This document shows positions 46,501 through 52,000 of a stretch of 64,000 bases of DNA, piece by piece (the first letter of the stretch is position 1; each line of letters begins with the position of its first letter). Source of the stretch: Hippopus hippopus (Eukaryota; Mollusca; Bivalvia; Cardiida; Cardiidae); the NCBI GenBank assembly GCA_946811185.2, contig OX328112.1, forward strand, positions 18,891,215-18,955,214, given 5' to 3'. The notes beneath the pieces are model-generated. The model searched no databases and was not told the origin of the DNA. It saw nothing but the letters and a program-made list of their open reading frames with translations. Made by a program: the position numbers and the translations under genes.

Positions 46501-48603
46501 ATGGATCCATAGGAGCCACTTTTTTAAATAATCGACTTAATCAAGAGGTAGACTTGTCTTTCGACAAACAGAAAATTGACCTATAGCGAAAAGTTTCGGC
46601 TCAGGTCAGCCTGCGCAGACTGCGCAGGCTGACCTGGGTCGATACTTTTCGCAGATGCATTAAGCCCCCTTTTCACAGAGCACAGCTCATTAATTTTACA
46701 AGCTCAAAGAAAAGAGCTCTTGTTAACATTATGGGATAAGGAGAAAACGCTGCTAACCAGGATTTCTCTTTTTCCCACATAGATTTCTACTCTTTCAGCA
46801 TAAACAAATCCTATAATTTTGGCCAAATTCTATTTGTTGTCTGCACATGCTTTCAAAATGGGTATGTCTAAAATTTTGTCTTCTGGTAAAGAGTAACTAC
46901 AAATGAGCCATGCTCTGTGAAAAGGGGGCTTTAATGCAGATACAAAGAGTATCGATCCAGGTCATCTTGTGCAGGATGACTTGGGTTGAAAATTTTCAGC
47001 TTTTGGTATATTTTGTATATGTCTAAGGACCATCTACCTCATGATTCAGCCTGTTGTAAGCCCAAATGGGTTTGTTCTCTAAGACAGTGTTAAAAAAACC
47101 AGAAAATATCTGATACCTTTTGATCTATGGTACTGCATGGGTGGGGTAGGGTCACTGAGGTCACCATTTTCTAGTTCTGCGCGAATCCTGAAGTTATAGT
47201 CTTTACGTGGACTAAGCTCATTCACAGTGACGTCGGGTTCTGTTATATCTGTAGCCACTGGTTTCCAGTCTGCTGCAATCTCGCCGGCTTCCTGCATCTC
47301 AATTCTAAAAATAGATGTAGATTTACTGTATTGTCAAGTTTAAGCCTTTACCTAACAATCACATGTTTTAATGACCCAAGGAAGAAGGCTTTTGAAAACA
47401 TTTTTGGAAAAGAAGAAAATGTTGGTAACCAGTATTTTGTCCTTTTCCCACAATGTTTTCTACCCTTTCAAAGACAAACTTCTTAATTTGTGCAATATTT
47501 AATTTGTTGTTTATATTTGCTTTCAATTTGGACCAGTCTGATATTTTATCACTTGGTAGAGTTAACTTATTTATTGAGCATTGTTTAAAGCTGCTTCCAA
47601 CATTATTTCTGTCATATCAAAATGACAGCTCACCCATTTACATGTTCCTTGGTTTTACCAAGTGTCTTGCCCAAAGACAATCCCACAAAAAACCCAGAAC
47701 TTAGAGTGAGGATCAAACCTGACACTTAATGATCATCTTCATGGCTTTGCCAAGCATGACCAGCATGCTTTGTCATCAGGATGTAGCATACTCTTTTTGT
47801 TACATGTAGTTTGGTGTATTTTCTTTTCTTATAAATGAGCATGTGTGCATTTCTCCCGCTGTCAAATCACTTATTATACATGTACTGATGTCTTGATTTT
47901 AGGCATATTTTTCTCTTGACATAATTGTCTTTCCGTAACTTGTCCTAAAGTTTTTGCCTTTCTTTTAAAATTAACATCCAAGGTTTTAAACAATTGATTT
48001 ATTGATTGATAGATTGTGAAAAAAATCAGTTGTAACATCACACTTATTCATGATTGTGTGTTCTGTGTTTCACCAGTATTAGGAAAGATCTTGACAGTGT
48101 CTTGCCCAAGGGCACTCCAACAAAAAAACCAAGTGACCAGAGTAAGGATTTAACCTGCAGGGGCCTTCAGATTTGCAAATCCTACACCTTAACCTAGGGC
48201 ACCGGAGGAACCCCTAACCCTTGACCACACAATCCCAAGTTTTAACAACTTTGAGGGGGAAGGCCTTTGAAAACATCAGGTGAAAAGGGTGAAAATACTG
48301 GTAACCAGCATTTTCTCCTTTTCCCAGAATGTTTTCTATACATTCAAAGAAAATTTCCATTACCATATTTAAAGCCACTCTTAATTCTTTGTCTGAAATT
48401 AAGTTTAATTTCCACCATTCTAAAATTTTGCCGTTTGTTAAAGAGTTAAGTTCATGTAAGTGGAAAAAAGCTTCAGTCAGCGTACCTGTATCTAAGTGGA
48501 ACTCTATAGTATCGTGGTATGTAGGCCCGATGCCATCTAAGTCTAGCAGAATATGGATCTTCTTCCCAAACTTCAGGGCGAGCAATCGGTACGTATCTTC
48601 TAA
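5250..48603 (-). CDS. unc-89: Obscurin/UNC-89-like giant muscle protein, C-terminal 2,461 residues (33 exons, 5' incomplete)
   Basis: Exons in transcript order: 48603-48486, 47304-47117, 45676-45575, 44912-44782, 43418-43247, 42737-42663, 42149-42123, 38768-38635, 37281-37116, 35974-35879, 35097-34798, 33991-33836, 33581-33408, 32697-32584, 32104-31823, 31118-31040, 30324-30118, 29444-29306, 28997-28798, 27877-27725, 27013-26902, 24666-24487, 23761-23635, 22146-21993, 20566-20424, 18581-18450, 16166-16005, 14280-14100, 10826-10360, 9834-9759, 8842-8693, 8115-7926, 7550-5250. All junctions are GT-AG and in phase; the total is 7,388 nt. Five FN3, three Ig and two kinase-like domains plus an acidic tail are visible. 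Paired Ig/FN3-kinase modules are the signature of obscurin, UNC-89 and SPEG, scaffolds of the sarcomere M-line or triad; that localisation is family knowledge. The first exon enters in mid-frame, so the N-terminal part is missing. SPEG-like is the main alternative name. Confidence 0.9.
7926..14280 (-). CDS. Protein kinase-like domain 2 (PK2), predicted pseudokinase
   Basis: Five exons: 14100-14280, 10360-10826, 9759-9834, 8693-8842, 7926-8115. The first exon carries a 45-residue lead and FYDLGETVSK. Kinase landmarks: glycine loop KGKYGEYKL; beta-3 VAKVM with Lys 1422 kept; helix C KREFEILKNL; catalytic loop IVHLNLQPSS, where the HRD Asp is Asn 1512 and the loop Asn is Ser 1517; DFG reads DFT (1532-1534); FVAPEVIKGE; ADLWSLGAL; C-lobe ending KCLKSRWLQL. 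The missing catalytic-loop Asp predicts lost or very weak phosphotransfer, while the ATP-anchoring Lys and DFG Asp remain. The last exon extends beyond the fold with a basic helix-like stretch (RTTRAFQTERLRDFLSEYSS). Confidence 0.9.
9122..9356. repeat. Family B MITE copy
   Basis: Left end GAGCCAGGCCCTGGCAAAAG and right end TTAAGCCCCCTTTTCAAAGA with GCATG; the interior keeps GGATCCATAAAA and CTTGGACATACAGAAAAT. It lies in the intron between exons 8693-8842 and 9759-9834. Confidence 0.8.
9608..9735. repeat. Short MITE with ATTCACCAACCATTCTTAA ends
   Basis: Left ATTCACCAACCATTCTTAA and right CAAGAATGGTTGGTGAATAC are inverted; the interior has GATCGGCTAAACCA. A related larger cluster lies at about 50487-50960 (CAACCATTCTTAAGAATATT, GGCTAAACCAAATGG repeated). 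Confidence 0.75.
11019..11260. repeat. Family B MITE copy
   Basis: AGCCATGCTCAGTGAGAAGG start and TTTTGCCAGAGCATGGCTCA end, with the hairpin around GTCAACCTGCACAGGCTGGC shortened. Confidence 0.8.
11276..11530. repeat. Family C MITE copy
   Basis: Same termini (TATGGTGTGCAACATGCGAA and TGTTGCAGGCCATATTG) and the CGGATCAGCCTGTGCAGTCC hairpin; the second hairpin is shortened. Confidence 0.8.
11766..13548. repeat. Element with a ten- to eleven-fold 145-bp tandem array
   Basis: Left end ACAAGAGGGCCATGATGGTC and GCTCACCTGAGC; right end AGCTCACCATGAGCACTTTG with TGTTCAGGTAAGCT. Between them a unit containing GTGACCTAGTTTTTGACCC, CATCAAGACAAACATTCTGA and ATGTGGCCTCTAGAGCGTAC repeats at about 12061, 12201, 12331, 12476, 12621, 12766, 12911, 13055, 13186 and 13332. 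Minus-strand open frames here are repeat-derived, not genes. From memory, similar GGGCCATGATGG repeats are widespread in bivalve genomes. Confidence 0.85.
13640..14090. repeat. Dispersed repeat with two tandem copies and a GGACAGAC-rich end
   Basis: The block AATAATCAAAGGGAAATAAC, ATGACACTT(C/T)GTCTCA, TTATCA(T/A)AATATCTTAAAAG occurs twice, then a GACGGACAGACTGACAGATG stretch and CCGACCCTGACGGGGGGAGA. It ends within ten bases of exon 14100-14280. Confidence 0.7.
14953..15213. repeat. Family B MITE copy
   Basis: GAGCCATGCTCTGGCAAAAG start and TTAAGCCCCCTTTTCACAGA end; contains CAGCCTGAGCAGACTGCGCA and the inverse arm. Confidence 0.82.
15230..15700. repeat. Dispersed repeat family J
   Basis: Blocks GTTACCTGCCCCTGTTG(T/G)AT, AGTTTAAAGTAAAT, GACAGAGA(C/T)ATTATAAAATGTC and GACAATACCT recur, twice in tandem here. 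Further pieces lie at about 21700-21870, 27540-27680, 33650-33760, 36110-36260, 36650-36790 and 44140-44345. Confidence 0.65.
16005..18581 (-). CDS. FN3 domain 5 (exons 18450-18581 and 16005-16166)
   Basis: Residues 1244-1341. KPGKPGRPVVIQTSGSEAF, then LTWSSPVSDGNAYILGYRVD, then after a phase-1 intron TTTWIKGPYMTEEYAL, VSGLTAKTSYVFRVS and RYGTSPFSWAS. It is the FN3 in front of kinase 2, the usual Ig-FN3-kinase order. A second donor (GTAAAA) lies six bases downstream of the chosen GTGAGG; only the GTGAGG choice keeps the next exon open. Confidence 0.88.
16227..16438. repeat. Family A MITE copy
   Basis: TTAA at 16223-16226 precedes CCCTTTACCA; the right end GGTAAAGAG is followed by CTAA, a one-base decay of the target duplicate. 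It lies in the intron between exons 16005-16166 and 18450-18581. Confidence 0.8.
16468..16710. repeat. Family C MITE copy
   Basis: ATATGGCTTGCAACACGCAA start and CGTGTTGCAGGCCATATGG end. The first hairpin has lost its right arm (GCGCATTAGATTTTGTGC); the second is intact. Confidence 0.8.
17330..18430. repeat. TIR element with five tandem units of about 160 bp
   Basis: Short terminal inverted repeats GATACGCCCAT (17350-17360) and ATGGGCGTATA (18418-18428) bracket units containing GCTGTAAAAATGA(A/C)GATCAAAG, AGAGTTATGGTTCTT and GA(G/T)ATGACAAAGTTAT, starting near 17545, 17711, 17873, 18035 and 18197. It ends about 20 bases before exon 18450-18581. Confidence 0.78.
18600..18820. repeat. Family A MITE copy, well preserved
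   Basis: Bounded by TTAA at 18596-18599 and 18821-18824. The perfect central palindrome GGAGAAAATGCTGGT / ACCAGCATTTTCTCC is extended on both sides by the AAAACA.TGT arms. It starts only 19 bases upstream, in gene sense, of exon 18450-18581, so the acceptor of that exon lies almost beside the element. Confidence 0.85.
19138..19471. repeat. MITE family G, 334 bp
   Basis: Termini TAAAGATACATCTTTA and TAAAGATGTATCTTTA are inverted repeats of each other, and each is itself palindromic. The interior has AAAATGCATTTTCTATCCGT and GCAACCTTGCAACCATCAGG. Confidence 0.8.
19907..20107. repeat. Family A MITE copy
   Basis: TTAA at 19903-19906 and 20108-20111; one arm has lost part of the stem before GTAACCAGCATTTTCTC. 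The right flank continues straight into family B-like sequence (ATACATCTCTGTGATGCATC). Confidence 0.75.
20424..22146 (-). CDS. Ig domain 3 (I-set; exons 21993-22146 and 20424-20566)
   Basis: Residues 1145-1243. IQPVTFSIGDDVSFMCTV supplies the B-strand Cys, KPIVTWYRDETLL the Trp, and AQLTVQNAKDYDSAVYKCV the F-strand signature, with RNKEGRVSCEARLLL as the G strand. The junction is phase 2 (AG plus A, Arg). The donor at 20423-20422 is the weak GTCTGT, but the following exon matches in phase. Confidence 0.87.
20634..20896. repeat. Family B MITE copy, near-perfect hairpin
   Basis: The interior has CAGGTCAGCCTGCGCGGACT and its inverse arm TGCGCAGGCTGACCTGGGTC, a strong stem. Ends match the family TIRs (TTTTGCCAGAGCGTGGCTCA). 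Confidence 0.82.
20945..21664. repeat. Family B MITE copy split by an insertion of about 470 bp
   Basis: The left TIR GAGCTGTGCTTTGACACAAG and ATGCAAGTTA stop at about 21009; the family sequence resumes at about 21477 (AATAATTATGGATC) and runs to TTTTCAAATAACATGGCTCA. The intervening 21010-21476 piece has an inverted pair TTGTACGGTCAGGT / ACCTGACCATACAA at its left part. Confidence 0.65.
22275..23466. mobile_element. hAT-like non-autonomous DNA transposon, 1.2 kb
   Basis: TIRs CAGGGTTGCATCTAG at 22275-22289 and CTAGATGCAACCCTG at 23452-23466 are perfect. CAGGG-type ends are common in hAT elements. The interior has G-rich and C-rich stretches and no transposase frame. Flanks CAGTTTTG and GTCTTGTC do not give a clean 8-bp duplication, so the superfamily call is tentative. 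Lies in the intron between exons 21993-22146 and 23635-23761. Confidence 0.65.
23635..24666 (-). CDS. Inter-kinase acidic linker (exons 24487-24666 and 23635-23761)
   Basis: Residues 1042-1143. The first exon begins AAAVQVQTTAVLQSLSKLRH and contains EYGDYLDEDAWYEWQLQ; the second has YCDDPDSQNFPLMDKNF and ends QEPDVDDTEESEG. No domain is recognised. Junctions are phase 0 and phase 0 at the first exon and phase 1 at the end. From memory this linker, at about 100 residues, is much shorter than the inter-kinase region of nematode UNC-89. Confidence 0.8.
24145..24235. repeat. Short GATCAGACTGCA hairpin repeat (first of several)
   Basis: GATCAAAGATCAGATGGTAC, then TGTGCAGGCTGATCTTTGAT. Related hairpins (AGATCAGACTGCA...TGCAGTCTGATCTT) occur at about 28035-28090, 28375-28450, 29640-29735, 59800-59850, 60180-60220, 61650-61670 and 61855-61890. 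Confidence 0.6.
24949..25167. repeat. Family A MITE copy
   Basis: TTAA at 24945-24948 and 25168-25171. A second GGTAAAGGGTTAA terminus follows at 25182-25194, the remnant end of another copy. Confidence 0.8.
25429..25648. repeat. Family A MITE copy
   Basis: TTAA at 25425-25428 and 25649-25652, with CTCTTTACCAAATGACAAAA at the left and GGTAAAGGG at the right. It is in reverse orientation relative to the 18600 copy, since the AAATTTTGGACTGGTCCAAA arm comes first. Confidence 0.8.
26146..26316. repeat. Long inverted repeat (171 bp, arms of about 80 nt, loop of about 10 nt)
   Basis: Left arm begins GAAATAATCTTCTTTCTATC and contains GGTTTATCGTTCAATAAACC and TTGTGAGTTATGAGGCACAA; the right arm is the near-perfect reverse complement, ending GATAGAGTGAAGATTATTTC. 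The centre is about 26231. No coding content. Confidence 0.85.
26902..31118 (-). CDS. Protein kinase-like domain 1 (PK1), predicted pseudokinase
   Basis: Six exons: 31040-31118, 30118-30324, 29306-29444, 28798-28997, 27725-27877, 26902-27013. Residues about 760-1041 cover a kinase fold. Glycine-rich loop RRGEHGVTRR; beta-3 motif YEAHFI, where the invariant Lys is His 792; helix C SEFEVLR; DAFETERSLVFVTEP hinge; catalytic loop LYLDMRPSNI, which keeps Asp 884 and Asn 889; the DFG position reads NFA (904-906); SPE in GYASPEQ; DTWGIGV; C-lobe ending DECMRHPWL. Loss of the beta-3 Lys and DFG Asp predicts no ordinary catalysis. From memory, obscurin-family kinases in other invertebrates include reported pseudokinases with scaffolding roles; the same role here is inference. 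Confidence 0.9.
30372..30628. repeat. Family B MITE copy
   Basis: GACATGCTCTGGCAAAATGG start, hairpin GGTCAGCCTGCACACACTGC with inverse arm, and end TTAAACCCCCTTTTCATAGA. Lies in the intron before exon 30118-30324. Confidence 0.8.
31823..32104 (-). CDS. Ig domain 2 (I-set; single 282-nt exon)
   Basis: Residues 652-745. PPTVLEPLTDQVLLSY, B-strand NITMKCKVDGYPNPNIKW with both Cys and Trp, YSIEITNGLVSDSGVYACV with the DSGVYAC signature, and NAAGKVTTACRLTV. It has the complete I-set features and sits directly in front of kinase 1. The donor is GTACAT. Confidence 0.92.
32584..33581 (-). CDS. Ig domain 1 (I-set; exons 33408-33581 and 32584-32697)
   Basis: Residues 556-650. RQPEYVETTYDTQYGVEG, then KGKITLRVKGYPLPTVHWYF with the C-strand Trp, AITLEIKNVNKDSSGEYKC with the DxGxYxC signature (here DSSGEYKC), and AENEHGAAVKVVTFDL. 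The usual B-strand Cys is replaced by Leu in KITLRVKGYP, so the canonical disulphide is absent. The intron after SN is phase 1. Confidence 0.85.
33836..33991 (-). CDS. Arg/Ser-rich linker before the Ig pair (156 nt, phase 1-1)
   Basis: Residues 504-554, including DYVPQKTRSRSGSRDSLS, LRARRSSSIDYGSG and KTPDEDSQDKI. No fold is visible. Clusters of Arg and Ser give likely phosphorylation contexts (inference). Phase-1 introns on both sides make it a possible cassette exon. The exon happens to start with an ATG in another frame, which is not relevant to the protein. Confidence 0.8.
34185..34405. repeat. Family A MITE copy
   Basis: TTAA at 34181-34184 and 34406-34409. The central palindrome is intact. 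It lies in the intron between exons 33836-33991 and 34798-35097. Confidence 0.85.
34798..35097 (-). CDS. FN3 domain 4 (single 300-nt exon)
   Basis: Residues 404-502. PPRMTSNRPQCSHV, B-strand TSLTLSWAPSRVPSYV, C-strand VSYIIEKREPPG, the E-strand SYQVLGLNPEQDYMFRV, and G-strand ISDPTLPVSVYRER. This is a complete FN3 in one exon, unlike the other FN3 domains here, which are split by introns. The donor is GTTTGT, weaker than the others. Confidence 0.9.
35156..35221. repeat. 66-bp near-perfect palindrome
   Basis: ATTTATTTCATCGAGTGAAC with CATCATCGGTAATA on one arm and TTACCGATGATTTTCACGAG with ATGAAATAAAT on the other. Possibly part of the element that follows. Confidence 0.75.
35257..35588. repeat. 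TIR element, about 330 bp
   Basis: Ends TTATTTCATGCTTT and AAAGCATGAAATAA are perfect inverted repeats. The interior is unlike the other families. No coding content. Confidence 0.65.
35879..35974 (-). CDS. Ser/Arg-rich linker exon (96 nt, phase 1-1)
   Basis: Residues 372-402, beginning SRPGSRLSSTERELKED and ending VTVNTSYLDNLTST. There is no fold. RPGSRLSS looks like a basophilic phosphorylation context, but that is only an inference. It connects FN3 3 to FN3 4 with phase-1 introns on both sides. Confidence 0.75.
36312..36643. repeat. MITE family G, second copy in inverse orientation
   Basis: TAAAGATACATCTTCAC at the left and AGAGATGTCTCTTTA at the right; the interior CCTGATGGTTGCAAGGTTGC is the reverse complement of the 19.4-kb copy. 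Confidence 0.75.
37116..38768 (-). CDS. FN3 domain 3 (exons 38635-38768 and 37116-37281)
   Basis: Residues 272-371. Start PPKLPIDTPRV, B-strand TSIWFTWLPARIP, C-strand PITYVIEMK, then after a phase-0 intron EPPNTSWRRDVTGLVD, and F-G strands YHIRIRAETEFG with TSEPTLPI. Same architecture and intron position as FN3 2. The donor of the second exon is GTAAGA and its acceptor is ATTCAG. Confidence 0.85.
37318..37586. repeat. Family B MITE copy
   Basis: GAGCTATGCCCTGTAAAAAG start and TTTTGCCAGGGCATGGCTCA end, with a degraded hairpin centre. It lies 37 bases from exon 37116-37281. Confidence 0.8.
38358..38575. repeat. Family A MITE copy close to an exon
   Basis: Right end GGTAAAGGG followed by TTAA at 38576-38579; the left terminus has diverged (TTTTACCACATGAG). 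It lies about 55 bases from the donor of exon 38635-38768. Confidence 0.75.
39599..40052. repeat. Family B MITE copy carrying a nested family A insertion
   Basis: Left half 39599-39699 (GAGTCATGCTCTGGTAAAAG to CATCTTGTTAA) and right half 39921-40052 (TTAAATAACCAGCTGAATCC to TTTTCACAGAGCATAGCTTA). The two halves form one continuous element when 39700-39920 and one TTAA are removed. Confidence 0.85.
39700..39920. repeat. Family A MITE copy nested in a family B MITE
   Basis: CTCCTTACCAGACGACAAAA to GGTAAAGGG, flanked by TTAA at 39696-39699 and 39921-39924. Both flanks belong to one family B element, so the insertion and its target duplication can be read directly. Confidence 0.9.
42123..42149 (-). 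CDS. 27-nt microexon (phase 1-1)
   Basis: The sequence between ATAG and GTATAT encodes GTEVPIEE with split codons for Asp at the left and Val at the right. Omitting it would also keep frame: the upstream exon ends in G and the downstream exon begins with TG in either case. It is supported by perfect phase continuity and by the acidic character matching the neighbouring linker. It is too short to prove from sequence alone. Confidence 0.55.
42663..42737 (-). CDS. Acidic linker exon (75 nt, phase 1-1)
   Basis: Residues 238-261, beginning HNDYEYVDEDEEFEREWEL and ending RFGQQ. It is strongly acidic, with two Tyr in YEYVDE. No known fold. It follows FN3 2 and is flanked by phase-1 introns, which would allow alternative use. 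The acceptor is a TTTCAG and the donor GTAAGC. Confidence 0.75.
43247..44912 (-). CDS. FN3 domain 2 (exons 44782-44912 and 43247-43418)
   Basis: Residues 137-237. Start motif PPRLPIDKPDMVVLDP, B-strand ETVELSWR, C-strand NLTYTIE, then after a phase-0 intron VRNPPNFDWRELISG, and the F-G strands YVFRVRAWNEYG with SEPSLPVSLYRP. These are the conserved Trp, Tyr/Leu and NxxG-like positions of FN3. The internal intron position and the PP(R/K)LPID start are shared with FN3 3, implying that the two arose by duplication. Confidence 0.85.
45575..45676 (-). CDS. Inter-FN3 linker exon (102 nt, phase 1-1)
   Basis: Residues 103-135 read PMSKEPFTLAEYKPVEYDH followed by VSLNRTYIDHLTKY. No fold is recognisable. 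It is rich in Tyr, Glu and Lys and joins FN3 1 to FN3 2. Both flanking introns are phase 1, so the exon could be skipped or included without a frameshift. The motif TYIDHLT resembles SYLDNLT in the linker exon at 35879-35974, suggesting a repeated FN3-plus-linker unit. Confidence 0.75.
46425..46692. repeat. Family B MITE copy
   Basis: GAGCCGCACTCTGGCAAAAG start; hairpin CAGGTCAGCCTGCGCAGACT with a perfect inverse arm; end TTTTCACAGAGCACAGCTCA. Partial copies lie at about 46905-47050, 49310-49530 and 60990-61255. Confidence 0.83.
47117..48603 (-). CDS. FN3 domain 1 (exons 48486-48603 and 47117-47304)
   Basis: Residues 1-102 form a fibronectin type III fold: an RPEVWEEDPYSARLRW stretch stands for strands A-B, a PLRYRIEMQEAG strand crosses the splice site, and the end shows the typical LSPRKDYNFRIRAELENG and DLSDPTPP pattern. 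The 48486-48603 exon is open in two frames. I chose the frame beginning RRYVPIARPEV because it gives the FN3 fold and joins the next exon in phase 2 (AG plus A gives Arg). The donor is GTACGC. The exon begins with two bases of a split codon, so at least one more coding exon lies upstream. Confidence 0.8.
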
Positions 48604-49994
48604 CTGCAAAAAGAAAAAGAAATGATACAGTATTAGTCAAAATATATTTTAGAACTAATATGATACAAATTTATATAACAATTCAATCATATACCTTGGC
48701 TTTCACTACTTACCCTGTTTTTTTATGACCCTGAAGATGGCTTTGAAAACAATGTGGGAAAGGGAAAAATGCTGGTGACCTGCATTTTTCTCCTTTTCCA
48801 ACAATGTCTTAGACCTTCTGAAAAGTAAAGATCATGTGTTGAATAACATTTGATTTTGTCATCCAGTCATGAGTTACATGCTTAACGGCACAAATACAAT
48901 TTTTCATGTCCCAACAAAAATATCATTGGAAAAGGAGCAATAACTTTTAACAAACATTATACTCTTCTTAATCACCATGAGGCACGATGCTTTTGAAACA
49001 TTGTGGTAAAAGATGAAAATGCTGGTAGCCAGAATTTTCTTCTGTTTTCCACCCTTTCAAAGACTAATATGAACATTTGTTTTTAATGATTAGTCACATT
49101 CATTTTTGTTATATACTGTATTATAGTTATATTTTGCCCTTACTCATTCCTATTTTAACCTGACAAGTTCAAAGGTGTTCTAGTTTGAAAAACATGGAAG
49201 ACAGTAGAGTTTGCCTCTCACATTAGAGCGTTTCAAATACATGTATCATAATGTTTGGGGTCAACCCTATGAACTATCCAAATTATGACACAAGTACTGG
49301 TTAATATGTTTCCAGATAGCAATCACTGTGATGCATGAGACTAAGCAAGTCATCACATAACTTTGGATCCATTAAATCCATTTATGTCTAACAACAAACT
49401 GGATCATGAGGTAGAATGGTCCTCTGACAGACAAAAAATTAACAAAAAGCAAATCCCCTGTCAGCCTGTGTGGACTGTGCAGGCTGATACGGGTTGAAAG
49501 TTTTTGCAAGTGCACTGAACCCCAAACCCAAATGTATCACAAAAGGAGATCATCTAATAAAAGAAACAATTACACTTGGCACAATCTTAATACTATTTAT
49601 CTTATCAGAGCAATTGTTTTGACTTCTGTGCCAAAATTGAACAGATGGAACACTTAATTCAGTCTAAATACTTATATATTCATGATTGTTATTCATTTTG
49701 GCACCGGAAAAAGTTATGAGGCTTATTTAGGCTCACAAAGAAAATGTGTTATTTATGGGTAGCTCTCTAATGTGACAATTTCAGACTTGTCTGTGTTGAA
49801 AGTATTTTCAAGCAGAAAAGCAAATGTGGCTGAACTTTAACCAAAGTTTAAATGACCCTGAGAAAGGCAATTCTTGACAACAATGTGGAAAGAAGAGGAA
49901 AATGCCTGTAACCAAATTAAAATTTTGTGCTTTCAAAGACAAACCCATAGCTTGAGCCAAATATGACAAATAATTTGTAAAATGCTTTCTATAT

Positions 49995-50300
49995 GGTTTG
50001 TTTGTATGGTGATTTCACCGTTTTCAATATTATTTCAGATATATCATTGTGGCCAGTGCACCTATATATGCTTTCCTGGAGTTTTCTTTTATCAATACTT
50101 CACGTACACAATATTCTTCCAAAGCCACTGGTTGCTTTCCCACATAGCCAGTGCTGAAACAATGATCAGCAGCTGTGAGAAAGGAATTAATCCAGTTGCA
50201 ATGGCATCATCAATCCTAGGAATGACACTGATCAAGCAGGGGCTTTGAACAGGTGACCTCCTGGCCTCAGGTCCTGTATGTTATCAACTGAGCTGGACTC
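49995..50300 (-). repeat. SINE-like repeat copy
   Basis: Shares CAGTGCACCTA, CAATATTCTTCCAAAGCCAC, GAGAAAGGAATTAATCC and CAACTGAGCTGGAC with the copies at 52918, 55720, 56771 and 57110. The tRNA-like head is degenerate here. Confidence 0.65.
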
Positions 50301-51000
50301 AACCCAAACAAATAATTTCATCAAGTGGTGTGATAAAGATTTATGATTTTCTTGCTTGAGGAAGCACCTGAGAAGGTCATCACTTTTGTCTCTGTAAAAA
50401 CCATCAATCTTATATCTCAACTACCCAGTCCTTCTTGATAGTGGTAAATATAAAAGAAGATACGATGTCGATTGCATTACCAGGGTCTGTATTCTGCAAC
50501 CATTCTTAAGAATATTCTTGGTTTTTCTCAATAATTTTCTAAATTTGAAAGAAACACAACTCCTGATAGGCTAAACCAAATGGTTAAACCAAATAGTTTA
50601 GCCAATCAGATATTTTGTTACTTTCTTAATCCATGATTTTACCAAAATCAGAATGGTTGGTGAATACTGATCCCGAGTCTCTTTTAACCTACCAACACTC
50701 TTGGTATTATTCTAAATTCTAGAAAGTAACACAATTTCTGATTGGCTTAACCATTTGGTTTAGCCAGTCAGAGACTGTGTTCCTTTAAAATTTAAAAATT
50801 ACAATTAGAATACAAGTTACCAGTAAAATGATTGGTTATTTGTATTCCAGCTGTAATTTTCGAAATTCAAAAAGTAACACAATTTCTGATTCGCTACACC
50901 AATTAGTTTAGCCACTCAGATTTTGTATTCCTATGAAATCTATAAAATTCTTCAGAATTACAATTACCAGCAGAATTCAATCTACCAGTAGAATAAATGG

Positions 51001-51640
51001 TTAAAGATGCCCGTCTACAGCCGGTGAGCAAAAACGCTGTTAAATTTCAAACAATTTAGAATGGTACAGAAATCAGCCCTTTGTGTAAACATGGATAAAT
51101 TACTGACATATATGGTGTAATTGAAAAAAAGAAACACGGAGATTTGTATTAGAAACCGAACATTGGTCAGAAGAAAACTGGCTGACGATCGAAGCTGTAA
51201 ACAATGGCGGTGCGTCACGGAAATTTATTGTTGGTTTCTGCCTAGAATTGGATACGGTGTAATTTGCATATAGGCCGCAACCTCTGTTTGAAAATTGAGG
51301 CTGCAACAGAGAAGCCTCCATTTTCCTTTGTTTACCTCATTAGACACAGGGCGAAGGTCAAATACAGTCACGTTACAGAATGCATGATCATCATACGAAT
51401 CTACCCGAGTGTATAATGGATATATCGAAAATTTTCGATTCAAAAACCGGAAACGACGAGTGTGTTTACATGGAAGGCCGCAACTCAACAAAATGCATTT
51501 TCTATCGTCCATAATCTAAGCAACCTTGCAACCGTCAGGCGCAATATTTGGCATGAAGATATAAGAATGACTATATTTTGATAAAATAAAGACAAAATGA
51601 GTTAAAACTGGCTTAAAATGAGTATAAGGGCCTCTTTAAT
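51001..51640. repeat. MITE family G, longer 640-bp relative
   Basis: Ends TTAAAGATGCCCGTCTACAG and AGTATAAGGGCCTCTTTAAT; shares AAAATGCATTTTCTATCGTC and GCAACCTTGCAACCGTCAGG with the 19.1-kb copy, plus a longer interior. Confidence 0.7.
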
Positions 51641-52000
51641 ATGACCCAACTTTCACATCCTTAATCATTCCCTCCTCTCAGATCAGATAATTTTGCTGGC
51701 ATTTGATTGTGCCATATTAGCTCATTCCTTCCAGCATTTTCTATTTTCCACATTGTTTACAAAAGCCTTCCTAAAAGTCATTAGGGTCAGTGATAAAAGT
51801 GTTTGATTTGCTTGTCAGAGGACCCCTGTTCAATCTTCAGTTGAGTCCCTAGGCTTTTCATAGGGGTGTCCTTGGACAAAATACTCCACAGCTATTGCCA
51901 AGTACTGGTGAACCTAGGAAACATATGAATAAATGAGCTGTCTGTGTGATTTGACTGAAATAATGTTGAAAGCAGCATAAAACATCATGCAATCAATTAA

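Noticed and set aside
48214..48609. 131-codon minus-strand frame beginning MQLEDTYRLLALKF
   Set aside because: It overlaps exon 48486-48603 in a different frame. The RRYVPIARPEV frame gives an FN3 fold and correct phase with the next exon.
51225..51512. 95-codon minus-strand frame
   Set aside because: It lies inside the 51001-51640 TIR element, with no domain similarity or splice context.
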